Positions 22,529 to 30,671 of a DNA stretch of 64,000 nt are shown here, in pieces. The notes under the pieces are model-generated. The model did no database searches and was not told where the DNA came from. It saw only the letters and a list, made by a program, of their open reading frames with translations. Within the stretch, counting starts at the first letter, position 1. The number at the start of each line of letters is the position of its first letter. Position numbers and translations under genes: made by a program. Origin of the DNA: Janthinobacterium lividum (lineage in GTDB: Bacteria > Pseudomonadota > Gammaproteobacteria > Burkholderiales > Burkholderiaceae_D). The stretch is taken from positions 124,001 through 188,000 of the forward strand of contig NZ_JAAOLY010000002.1 in NCBI RefSeq assembly GCF_011601275.1, given 5' to 3'.

Positions 22529-25060
22529 ATGAATTTACGTTTGACGATAGTTGCCGCATCCATCGCCGCCCTGCCGCTGATGGCCACCACGGCAGACGCC
22601 GCCACGCCGCTGCCACACACCCTGATGGCTGCCCCGGTCGCCCTGGCTTCTCCACAAGAGACCGCCAGCCTGGTCAACAAGCTGGCAGCGCAGGCGCGCA
22701 GCCGCGGCCTGAACACCGAACATGGCTTTGCCGTCGGCGCCCAGCATCCGGGTGTCAGCGGCACGCGTGTCAGCCGCGTGCAGCACACCTACAAGGGCTT
22801 GCCCGTCTTCGGTTCCGAAACGGTCGTGGTCAGCAACAGCGCCGGCGACATCGTCAGCGAATCCGTGTCGGACCGCGCGTCCGGCCTCGGCAGCGGCGGC
22901 GTCAATTCCGTCACCCGCAGCGCCACCACCGATATCGACACGACACCGGCCATCAGCGCCGCCGCCGCCATCGCCGCCGCAGTGGACAGCATTGGCGTGC
23001 GCGCCGTCGACCACGTGCCGCCGCATGCGCAACTGCTGATCTACCCCGTCATGAAAACCGTGCGCGTGGCCGGCGCCGAGAACAAGTCGGAAGCCGCGCT
23101 GAACGCCCTCGACGTGCAGGACGTGGTCGACCATTACGAGCTGGCCTACCTGGTGCAGACGCGCATGATCAGCGGTAGCAAACCGGTCTACTACGACACC
23201 GTCGTCAGCGCCAGGGATGGCCGCATCCTGCGCCAATGGAAAGCCCTGAAAACCGTCGCCGGCATCGGCAACAGCCAGTACAACGGCCAGGTGCCGCTCA
23301 ACACCACGCTCACGGGCAGCACCTACACCATGAAGGACCCCAGCCGCGGCACGGGCGGCAGCTTCGGCGGCATGGCCATCACGAATGCCAACCACGGCAC
23401 CACCTCGGGCAGCGTGTACAGCAGCACCAGCAATACCTGGGGCGACGGCCAGCAATACATCAACGGTGGCAGCACCACCAACGCCAACGGCCAGACGGCG
23501 GCCGTGAACGCGATGTGGGGCCTGATGAACACCTACGACACGCACAAGAACGTGCTGGGCTGGTCCAGCCTGGACGGCAACAACACGGCCACCCACATCG
23601 CCGCCCACGTCAACACGGCCTACGACAACGCCTACTACGACAGCAACTGCAAGTGCATGTACATCGGCGACGGCGGCAGCTCGTTCAACAACCTCGGTTC
23701 CATCGACGTGATCGGCCATGAAATGGGCCACGGCATCACGGACGCCACCTCGGGCCTGATCTACTCGCAGGAGTCGGGCGGCTTGAACGAATCGAGTTCG
23801 GACATCGCCGGCGAAATGGTGGAAGCCTATGCGCGCGCCGGCGGCACGGGCACGACGATTCCCAACACGGGCAACGATTGGATGACGGGCAAGGAAATCG
23901 CCAAAAATGGCCAGCCGCTGCGCTGGCTGTACAAGCCGAGCAAGGATGGCAGCAGCCCGAATGCGTGGAGCAGCACCATCAAGAACCTGGACGTCCACTA
24001 CAGCAGCGGCCCGAACAACCGCATGTTCTACTTCCTGTCGCAAGGTTCGAATTCCACGTCCAGCAGCGACTACTACAGCTCCTACCTGAACAAAAGCCCG
24101 CTGGCCATGACCGGCATCGGCAGCGACAAGGCGTACCGCATCTGGTTCAAGGCCGCCACCACCAAGTTCACCTCGTCGACCAACTACGCCGATGCGCGCA
24201 ACAAGGTGCTGCAGGCAGCCGAGGAACTGTATGGCGTGGGCAGCGCCGAGTCCATCGCCGTCAAGCGCGCGTATGCAGCCATCAACGTGGGCGCCGACGT
24301 CGATGAATCGACGACGGGCGGCGCGGTGACCATCACCAGCCAGCCGGCCAGCATCACCGTCGCACCGGGCACCACCGCCTCATTCGCCGTAGGCGCGGGC
24401 GGCGGCACGGCGCCGTACACCTACAAGTGGTACCGCAACGGTGCCGTGATCAGCGGCGCCACGTCGCCAGCCTACAGCTTCACGACCGTGGCGGCCGACA
24501 GCGGCGCCGTCTTCAAGGCAACGGTGACGGATTCGTCCTCGCCTGCCGTGACGGCCACGTCGAACAACGCCACGCTGACGGTCGGCACCAGTTCGGCCAC
24601 CGAAAGAGTGACGAACGGCGGCTTCGAGTCCGGCGCCACGGGCTGGAGCGGCACCACGGGCGCCATCGGCACCTTCACGGGCCAAACCGCCTATGAAGGC
24701 ACGAAGTACGCCTGGCTGGGCGGCAATGGCGCCACGGCCAGCGAATCGCTGACGCAAAGCGTGGCCATTCCGGCCGCCGCCACTTCCGCCAGCCTGACCT
24801 TCGCGCTGCATATCGACACGGCTGAAACAGGCAATACCGTGTACGACAAGCTGGTCGTCACCGTGAAGAACAGCGCCGGTACGGTGCTGGGCACCCTGGC
24901 CTCGTATTCGAACGTGAACAAGGCTGCCGGCTACCAGATCCGCACCTTCGACCTGATCGCCTACAAGGGCCAGACCGTGCAGATCTCGTTTGCCGCGACC
25001 GAGGATGCATCGCTGCAAACCTCGTTCGTGATCGACAAGGTCAGCCTGGTTACGCAGTAA
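22529..25060 (+). CDS. Secreted M4-family (thermolysin-like) metalloprotease with C-terminal accessory domains
   Basis: 843 residues from ATG 22529 (GGAG six bases upstream). Order: signal peptide (1-24, ending TADAATP); FTP/PepSY-type propeptide (about 30-260, with HTYKGLPVFGSETVVV); M4 catalytic domain with the zinc site VIGHEMGHGITDATSGL and third ligand GGLNESSSDIAGE, and the active-site His in DVHYSSGPNNRMFYFLSQ; an Ig-like domain (ITSQPASITVAPGTTASF to the ATLTVG segment); and a C-terminal jelly-roll-like domain starting TNGGFESGATGW. It is a typical extracellular protease exported by Sec then type II secretion. A T2SS-like operon begins 250 bases downstream, though these systems need not be functionally linked. 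Confidence 0.92.
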   Translation: MNLRLTIVAASIAALPLMATTADAATPLPHTLMAAPVALASPQETASLVNKLAAQARSRGLNTEHGFAVGAQHPGVSGTRVSRVQHTYKGLPVFGSETVVVSNSAGDIVSESVSDRASGLGSGGVNSVTRSATTDIDTTPAISAAAAIAAAVDSIGVRAVDHVPPHAQLLIYPVMKTVRVAGAENKSEAALNALDVQDVVDHYELAYLVQTRMISGSKPVYYDTVVSARDGRILRQWKALKTVAGIGNSQYNGQVPLNTTLTGSTYTMKDPSRGTGGSFGGMAITNANHGTTSGSVYSSTSNTWGDGQQYINGGSTTNANGQTAAVNAMWGLMNTYDTHKNVLGWSSLDGNNTATHIAAHVNTAYDNAYYDSNCKCMYIGDGGSSFNNLGSIDVIGHEMGHGITDATSGLIYSQESGGLNESSSDIAGEMVEAYARAGGTGTTIPNTGNDWMTGKEIAKNGQPLRWLYKPSKDGSSPNAWSSTIKNLDVHYSSGPNNRMFYFLSQGSNSTSSSDYYSSYLNKSPLAMTGIGSDKAYRIWFKAATTKFTSSTNYADARNKVLQAAEELYGVGSAESIAVKRAYAAINVGADVDESTTGGAVTITSQPASITVAPGTTASFAVGAGGGTAPYTYKWYRNGAVISGATSPAYSFTTVAADSGAVFKATVTDSSSPAVTATSNNATLTVGTSSATERVTNGGFESGATGWSGTTGAIGTFTGQTAYEGTKYAWLGGNGATASESLTQSVAIPAAATSASLTFALHIDTAETGNTVYDKLVVTVKNSAGTVLGTLASYSNVNKAAGYQIRTFDLIAYKGQTVQISFAATEDASLQTSFVIDKVSLVTQ

Positions 25061-25070
25061 GCGGCTGAAT

Positions 25071-25104
25071 TGCGGGCAAGCCATCGATACAAGGCTTGCC
25101 CGCA
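25071..25104. terminator. Hairpin after the M4 protease gene
   Basis: A perfect 12-bp stem, TGCGGGCAAGCC (25071-25082) with GGCTTGCCCGCA (25093-25104), lies 10 bases after the stop. No T-run follows, so it may stabilise the mRNA end or assist termination. The rest of 25105-25308 shows no gene or clear promoter. Confidence 0.5.
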
Positions 25105-25308
25105 CGGCACGATTGATTTCCTGGCAATTCCAGTCTACCCTGAGGCAGTGATTGCCTCTTGCCTGCTGCCGGTACCCGCGACGAATTGAACTTTTTTTGG
25201 ATTGTTCCTGACCGATGCCTACTTCGACCTTGTCCGCACGCGCCGTCCCCTTTTCACATACTCCCATTTTCACGCCCCAGGCCCTCGCCATGCTCGCCTG
25301 AGCCGACG

Positions 25309-26502
25309 ATGCAGTTCCACCTCCAGGTGCAGGGCCCGGCGGGCAGCCAGACGCTGGCCATTGACGCCGCCAGCGAGGCCGAGGCGATCCGCGCGGCCGT
25401 GCGCGGCGGCTGGCGCGTGCTGGCCGTCGACGCTGGCGCCACGTCAGACACAGGCGCCGCGCTGCGTCCCGGCAAACAGGGCCTGCCTCTGCTGCAATTC
25501 AGCCAGGAGTTGCTGGCCCTGCTCGAAGCGGGCCTGAACCTGGGCGAGGCCATGGCCACCCTGCACAACAAGGAAACCCGCCCTGGCGCCAAGGCCACCC
25601 TGGCCGCCATCGTCCTCACCCTGCAGCAAGGGCAAAGCTTTTCCGACACCCTGGCCGGTTTTCCCGACATCTTCCCCGACATTTACATCGCCACCGTGCA
25701 TGCGGCCGAACGCTCGGGCAACCTGCCCGAGGCGCTGGCGCGCTTCGTCGCCTACCAGCTGCAGTTCGACGCCATCCGAAAAAAACTCATTTCCGCCGCC
25801 ATCTACCCGTGCATGCTGCTCGTTGTCGGCGGCCTCGTGACCCTGTTCCTGCTCGGCTACGTGGTGCCCAAGTTCAGCGTCGTCTACGAAAGCTCGGGCC
25901 GCGAGATTCCCTGGATGTCGCAAATGCTGCTCGGCTTTGGCCAGACCCTGGCCGCGCATCCGCTGCTGTGCGCCGGCGCGCTGGCCGCCGTGTTGGCCGC
26001 CGTGGTCTTTGGCATCGCCAACCGCACCATGCGCATGGCGCTGGTGCTGCGCCTCTTGCGCCTGCCCGTGCTGGCAGGGAAGGCGGCGGAATTTCGCCTG
26101 GCGCGCTTCTACCGCGCCCTCAGCCTGTTGCTGCACGCCGGCATCCCCCTGCACAAGGCGCTGGCCATGGTCGGCCCCATGCTGCTGCCGGCGCAGCAGG
26201 AGCAGCTGGCGCAGGCGCGCCGCGCGGTACAGGAAGGCATGCCGTTTTCCACCGCGCTGGAACAGGCCGGCATGGCCACGCCGGTGGCGCAATCGCTGCT
26301 GAAAGTGGGAGAGAACACGGGCCGCCTGGGCGACATGCTGGAACGCTCGGCCAAGTTCCACGACGAGGAATTCGCCCGCTGGGTGGACTGGGCGTCGCGC
26401 CTGCTCGAACCGCTCTTGATGACCATCATCGGTGTCGTCATCGGCGGCGTGGTGGTGCTGATGTACATGCCGATCTTTGAACTGGCCGGGAGCTTATCGT
26501 GA
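25309..26502 (+). CDS. Type II secretion/type IV pilus-like platform protein, GspF family
   Basis: 397 residues. An N-terminal cytoplasmic domain (MQFHLQVQGPAGSQTLAID) is followed by two GspF repeats: LPLLQFSQELLALLEAGLNL with GNLPEALARFVAYQLQ, and RLARFYRALSLLLHAGIPLH with GENTGRLGDMLERSAKFHDEEFA. Membrane segments are YPCMLLVVGGLVTLFLLGYVV, about residue 230, and the C-terminus (MTIIGVVIGGVVVLMYMPIFELAG). It is the inner-membrane platform that the assembly ATPase acts on. The frame is open to 25159, but the upstream residues are not GspF-like. First gene of a ten-gene operon. Confidence 0.9.
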   Translation: MQFHLQVQGPAGSQTLAIDAASEAEAIRAAVRGGWRVLAVDAGATSDTGAALRPGKQGLPLLQFSQELLALLEAGLNLGEAMATLHNKETRPGAKATLAAIVLTLQQGQSFSDTLAGFPDIFPDIYIATVHAAERSGNLPEALARFVAYQLQFDAIRKKLISAAIYPCMLLVVGGLVTLFLLGYVVPKFSVVYESSGREIPWMSQMLLGFGQTLAAHPLLCAGALAAVLAAVVFGIANRTMRMALVLRLLRLPVLAGKAAEFRLARFYRALSLLLHAGIPLHKALAMVGPMLLPAQQEQLAQARRAVQEGMPFSTALEQAGMATPVAQSLLKVGENTGRLGDMLERSAKFHDEEFARWVDWASRLLEPLLMTIIGVVIGGVVVLMYMPIFELAGSLS

Positions 26503-26512
26503 GAGTCATGAC

Positions 26513-28219
26513 ATGAACGCACGCGACGAGGAACGGGCCGTGCTCGATGCCGCCATGCTGCGTCGCGCCCACGCCAGCGCGCTGGAACAAGGCCGCCCGC
26601 AGATGGCCGTGCTGCAGGAAACGGCGGCCCTGCCGCCCGAAGTCTTTTTGCGCCAGCTGGCCGCCCTGTTCCGTTACCCGGCCTGGACGATGGCCGAGCT
26701 GCAGGCCGCCTTGCCCGCGTTCGGCCTGCTGCCCTACACGGATTGCGCCCAGCGCGACTGCGTGCTGCTGCAGCCAGGCGTCCCCGGCGCGCCGCCCGTG
26801 CTCGTCATCGGCAACCCGTTTGCCGAAGACTTGCTGCAGTGGGCCGACTTCGCCCTGTCCACGCCCTTTACGGTGGCGCTGGCGCACCCGGACGACCTGG
26901 CCGCCTATCTGCTGCAGCAGGAAAGCGTGCAGCAGGCGATGCAGGAAATGCAGCACCAGGATGACGACAGTGACGTGCCGGGCCTGGACCAGAGCATCGA
27001 GGATATCTCGCTCATTCGCATCAGCGAAGACAGCAGCCCGGTGGTGAAACTGGTGAACTCCACCATCTACGACGCCCTGAAATTCCAGGCCAGCGACATC
27101 CACCTCGAATGTGACGTGGCCAGCCTCGTCATCAAATACCGCGTCGACGGCGTGCTGGTGCAGGCGGGCCAGGTGCAGGGGCTACAGATGGCCGAGCAGA
27201 TCATCTCGCGCATCAAGGTCATGGCCGATCTCGATATCGCCGAGCGGCGCATCCCCCAGGATGGCCGCTTCAAGGTACGCGTGAAAGGGGCGGAGATCGA
27301 TTTTCGCGTTTCCATCATGCCCAATATCTTTGGCGAAGACGCCGTGCTGCGCCTGCTGGACCGGCGCGCGCTAACGGAGGCGGCGCAGGCGCTGCGCCTT
27401 GAAAGCCTGGGCCTGAACGAGGACGCCATCGAGCAGATACGCCGCCTGGCCGCCAAGCCGCACGGCATGCTGCTGGTGACGGGCCCCACGGGTTCCGGCA
27501 AGACCACCACCCTGTACGCGGCCATCACGGAAATCAATACGGGGCGCGACAAGATCGTCACCATCGAGGACCCGGTGGAATACCGCTTGCCGCGCGTGCT
27601 GCAAATTCCCGTCAACGAAAAGAAGGGGCTGACGTTCGCGCGCGGCCTGCGCTCCATCCTGCGCCACGACCCGGACAAGATCATGATCGGCGAAATCCGC
27701 GACGACGAAACGGCGCAGATCGCCGTGCAGGCAGCGCTCACGGGCCACCTGGTGTTTACCACCGTGCATGCGAACAACGTCTTTGATGTGGTGGGCCGCT
27801 TCCTGCACATGGGCGTCGACGCCTACAGCTTTGCGGCGGCCCTGAACGGTATCGTGGCGCAGCGCCTGCTGCGCCTCAATTGCGCCCATTGCGCCGTCGA
27901 CGCCAGCGCCGAGGTGCTGGCCGATGCGCAGCAGCTGCGCGACAGCGGCCTGGCCCTGCACCAGGTGCAGGACTGGCAGTTCATGGCAGGCAAGGGCTGC
28001 GGCCACTGCCGCGGCACCGGCTACAAGGGCCGCAAGGCCGTCGCCGAAGTCTTGATGCTCAGCGATGCCATGCGCGAAATGATCTGCACGCGCGCGCCCC
28101 TGAGCCAGATGAAGGAAGAAGCGGCGCGCAACGGTTTTCGCCTGGCGCGCGAAGCGGGCCTGGACCTGGTGCGGCGCGGCGAAACCACTTTAGCGGAGCT
28201 CAATCGTGTCACTTATTGA
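26513..28219 (+). CDS. GspE/PilB-family assembly ATPase
   Basis: 568 residues from ATG 26513, 10 bases after the platform gene. The N-terminal domain (about 1-170) is divergent and ends in an acidic linker. The ATPase core shows FQASDIHLECD, Walker A GPTGSGKTTTLYA, the Asp box EDPVEYRLPRVLQIPVN, Walker B DKIMIGEIRDDETAQIA and the His box TGHLVFTTVHANN. A tetracysteine zinc module is intact (LNCAHCA and GCGHCRGTG). It powers pseudopilus or pilus assembly from the cytoplasm. The 3' end overlaps the next gene by 14 bases. Confidence 0.93.
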   Translation: MNARDEERAVLDAAMLRRAHASALEQGRPQMAVLQETAALPPEVFLRQLAALFRYPAWTMAELQAALPAFGLLPYTDCAQRDCVLLQPGVPGAPPVLVIGNPFAEDLLQWADFALSTPFTVALAHPDDLAAYLLQQESVQQAMQEMQHQDDDSDVPGLDQSIEDISLIRISEDSSPVVKLVNSTIYDALKFQASDIHLECDVASLVIKYRVDGVLVQAGQVQGLQMAEQIISRIKVMADLDIAERRIPQDGRFKVRVKGAEIDFRVSIMPNIFGEDAVLRLLDRRALTEAAQALRLESLGLNEDAIEQIRRLAAKPHGMLLVTGPTGSGKTTTLYAAITEINTGRDKIVTIEDPVEYRLPRVLQIPVNEKKGLTFARGLRSILRHDPDKIMIGEIRDDETAQIAVQAALTGHLVFTTVHANNVFDVVGRFLHMGVDAYSFAAALNGIVAQRLLRLNCAHCAVDASAEVLADAQQLRDSGLALHQVQDWQFMAGKGCGHCRGTGYKGRKAVAEVLMLSDAMREMICTRAPLSQMKEEAARNGFRLAREAGLDLVRRGETTLAELNRVTY

Positions 28220-28994
28220 ACGCCTTGCCCGCGCCACCGTGTGCCTGCACCTGGCGCCGCACGGGCTGCACGGCGTGCTGCGCCGCGCCGGCCGTCCCGT
28301 GGCGGACAGCGCCTTCCACCTGCCCATCGCCAATCCCGACGCCAGTTGGGAAGTGGCGCTGGCCGCCCTGCGCGGCTGGCTCGAACAGCATAATGAAAAA
28401 AAACTGCCGCTGGCCGTCAGCCTGGCCAGCCGCTGGTGCGCCATGCAAGTGGTGCCGTGGAGCGGCGCCCTGCTCGAGCGGGCCAGCGCGCAGCGCTTCC
28501 TGCATAGCCAGTTCGCCGCCGTGTACGGCGATGGCGCGCGCGGCTGGCGCCTGGCTGCGGACGACGCATCCTATGGCAAGCCGCGCCTGGCCTGCGGCAT
28601 CGATGCGGCCCTGCTGCAAGGCGTGCAGGATGCGGCGGCCGCGCATGGCCGGCGCTGCCTGTCCATCGAACCCATCGCCGGACCGGCCTGGCGCAGCATC
28701 GCCGGCGGCAAACCCGCCGCCTTCGCCCTGGTGGAGGCGGGCCGGCTGCTGCTGGCAACGGCGAGCGGCGGGTGCATCACGGCCCTGCACAGCCAGTCCT
28801 GCGCCGCGGACTGGGGCGATGAACTGGACCGGGCCTGGCGGCGCTGGAACTTGCGCGCGCCGCAGCTTGACGCCATCGAACAGGTGGCGCTGATCGACTT
28901 GAGCGGTGTGCCGCAAACGAATGTGCCCGAACGCTTCGTGCCCATCGCCGTGGCCAGCGGCGCCCACCTGATGCGGGAGGCCGCATGGGCCTGA
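28206..28994 (+). CDS. PilM/GspL-like component, divergent
   Basis: 262 residues from GTG 28206 (GGAG seven bases upstream), overlapping the ATPase gene by 14 bases. No membrane segment and no clear signature. The position between the ATPase and the PilN/PilO-like genes, its length, and the short strand-like segments (VCLHLAPHGLHGVLRR, KPAAFALVEAGRLLLATA) suggest the cytoplasmic actin-like PilM or the cytoplasmic half of GspL. The assignment rests mainly on context. Confidence 0.6.
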   Translation: MSLIERLARATVCLHLAPHGLHGVLRRAGRPVADSAFHLPIANPDASWEVALAALRGWLEQHNEKKLPLAVSLASRWCAMQVVPWSGALLERASAQRFLHSQFAAVYGDGARGWRLAADDASYGKPRLACGIDAALLQGVQDAAAAHGRRCLSIEPIAGPAWRSIAGGKPAAFALVEAGRLLLATASGGCITALHSQSCAADWGDELDRAWRRWNLRAPQLDAIEQVALIDLSGVPQTNVPERFVPIAVASGAHLMREAAWA

Positions 28995-29527
28995 GCCGTC
29001 TGGAATTTTTGCCACCCAGCGCAATGCAGACCTTCAAGGGCTGGCGCCTGGCCCTGTGCCTGGCGGGCGGCTTGATGCTGCTGCCGGCCGCCGGGTACTG
29101 GCTGGTGCAGGCGCAGGAAACGCGGCGCCTGGAAGCGCAACTGGCGCAGCTGCAGCCCGCGCGTCCCGTGCGCGCGCCCCTGTCGGCGAGCCAGCAGCGC
29201 GAACGCGACCTCGAACTGAAACAGGTGGCCGCCGCCGTGCGCCAGCTCAACCTGCCCGTCACGCGCCTGATCAAGACGGTGCAGGCGCCGCGCGACGTGC
29301 GCGTGGCCCTGCTGGGGCTGGACCTGAACGCACAGCAGGGACAGGACGGTGCCAGCGTCCTGAAGATCGCCGCCGAGGGTGAAACCCCGCAGGACATGCT
29401 CAATTACCTGGCCTTCCTGAACCAGCAGCCGATGTTCAGCTCCGTGTATCTGCTCAAGCACGAGATGAATGCGAACGCCCCCGAACACCCTTACCGTTTT
29501 CAGCTGGAGGCGCAATGGCGGCAATAA
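28985..29527 (+). CDS. PilN-like inner-membrane assembly protein
   Basis: 180 residues. A short cytoplasmic start (MGLSRLEFLPPSAMQTF) leads into one membrane segment (LALCLAGGLMLLPAAGYWLV, about 22-41). A coiled coil (QETRRLEAQLAQLQ) and a periplasmic ferredoxin-like domain ending QLEAQWRQ follow. This is the PilN/GspL-C layout. It overlaps the PilM-like gene by 10 bases and the next gene by 13. Confidence 0.65.
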   Translation: MGLSRLEFLPPSAMQTFKGWRLALCLAGGLMLLPAAGYWLVQAQETRRLEAQLAQLQPARPVRAPLSASQQRERDLELKQVAAAVRQLNLPVTRLIKTVQAPRDVRVALLGLDLNAQQGQDGASVLKIAAEGETPQDMLNYLAFLNQQPMFSSVYLLKHEMNANAPEHPYRFQLEAQWRQ

Positions 29528-30135
29528 AACCCGTGTTAAAAGCCGGCACGCCCGTGGCCCGCGCGCGTCTGCAGCTTCACGTGCCGCCGCGCCTGGCGTG
29601 GGAAACCACGCGTCTGTGGCGCATGCTGGGCTGGCCCAGCGCCATCGGTGCGGCCTGCCTGGCGCTGGCCGCTTTCGCCGTGCAGCAGGGTGATGCCCTG
29701 GCCGGAGGCCAGCAGCAATTGCGCGCGCAGCTGGCCATGATGGCGAAACAGGCGGCGCTGCCGTCGGCACCTGTCACGCTCGATGCGGATGCCGACAGCC
29801 TGGCCGCCTTTCACGCCTACCTGCCTGCGCATGACAGCATTCCCGAACAATTGAAGGCATTGCTGGAAGTGGCGCAAAAGAGCGGCGTCACCCTGGCCAA
29901 GGCCGACTATAAGCCGCAGGAAGACGGTAACACGGCCTTTTTGCGCTACCAGATCACTCTGCCCGTCAAGGCCGAATACGCGCAGCTGCAAACCTTTATC
30001 GTCGATGCCCTGCAGGCACTGCCCACCCTGACCTTGGACTCCGTGCTCTTCAAGCGCGAGCAGATCGAGGCGGGCGAAATCGACGCGCGCATCCAGTTCA
30101 TCCTGCTGGTGAAGAAGGCGGAGGTGCGCCGATGA
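29515..30135 (+). CDS. PilO/GspM-like inner-membrane assembly protein
   Basis: 206 residues. A cytoplasmic tail (about 1-40) is followed by a membrane segment (GWPSAIGAACLALAAFAV), a short coiled coil (GGQQQLRAQLAMMAKQ) and a periplasmic domain (VTLAKADYKPQEDGNTAFLR, then YAQLQTFIVDALQALPTLTL). PilO proteins dimerise with PilN to align the inner-membrane platform with the secretin. Its stop overlaps the next start (ATGA). Confidence 0.65.
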   Translation: MAAIKPVLKAGTPVARARLQLHVPPRLAWETTRLWRMLGWPSAIGAACLALAAFAVQQGDALAGGQQQLRAQLAMMAKQAALPSAPVTLDADADSLAAFHAYLPAHDSIPEQLKALLEVAQKSGVTLAKADYKPQEDGNTAFLRYQITLPVKAEYAQLQTFIVDALQALPTLTLDSVLFKREQIEAGEIDARIQFILLVKKAEVRR

Positions 30136-30671
30136 AAAAAGCCGTACTGGGAGCCGCCGCCGTGGCGACCTTGCTGGCCGCCCTCTTCGCGCCCGAGGAC
30201 GAAGGCAGCATCGTGGGGCCGGCCACGGCCACGCCGCGCCACGTGGAGCGGGTGGCGCCAGTTCCCATCGCTGCCGCCACTGCAGCTGCGCAAACGAATC
30301 GCGCGCTGGCCATCGAACCGCGCCGGGGACTCGACGACGAGGAAGCGGCCACCCTGTTCGCCAAGCAAAGCTGGCAGCCGGAGACGCCAAAAAAGATCAT
30401 GCTCGACCAGCAGGCGGCCCAGGCCGCGCTGCCCCCGGCCCGCGTCGATGCGAACGCGCCGCCACCGCTGCCATTTCAATTCCTCGGCCGCTTCGTCGAC
30501 GAAGGCAAGGCGGCCTACTTCCTGCAAGCGGGCGAACGCAACGTGGTCGCGCGCCCCGGCGACACGCTCGAAGAGCGTTACCGCTTCGATGGCGTGGTGC
30601 AAGGCGCCCTGCAATTTACCTATCTGCCGCTCAACCTGAAACAGACACTCGCCGTAGGGGATCTCAATTGA
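30132..30671 (+). CDS. PilP/GspC-like periplasmic connector
   Basis: 179 residues. An N-terminal membrane or signal segment (MKKAVLGAAAVATLLAALFA), a Pro/Ala-rich disordered linker (about 25-110), and a compact C-terminal beta domain (PLPFQFLGRFVDEGKAAYFL, then NLKQTLAVGD). The PFxFLG strand followed by a GDxL-like turn is typical of the PilP/GspC homology region that docks to secretin. It overlaps its neighbours on both sides by 4 bases. Confidence 0.6.
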   Translation: MKKAVLGAAAVATLLAALFAPEDEGSIVGPATATPRHVERVAPVPIAAATAAAQTNRALAIEPRRGLDDEEAATLFAKQSWQPETPKKIMLDQQAAQAALPPARVDANAPPPLPFQFLGRFVDEGKAAYFLQAGERNVVARPGDTLEERYRFDGVVQGALQFTYLPLNLKQTLAVGDLN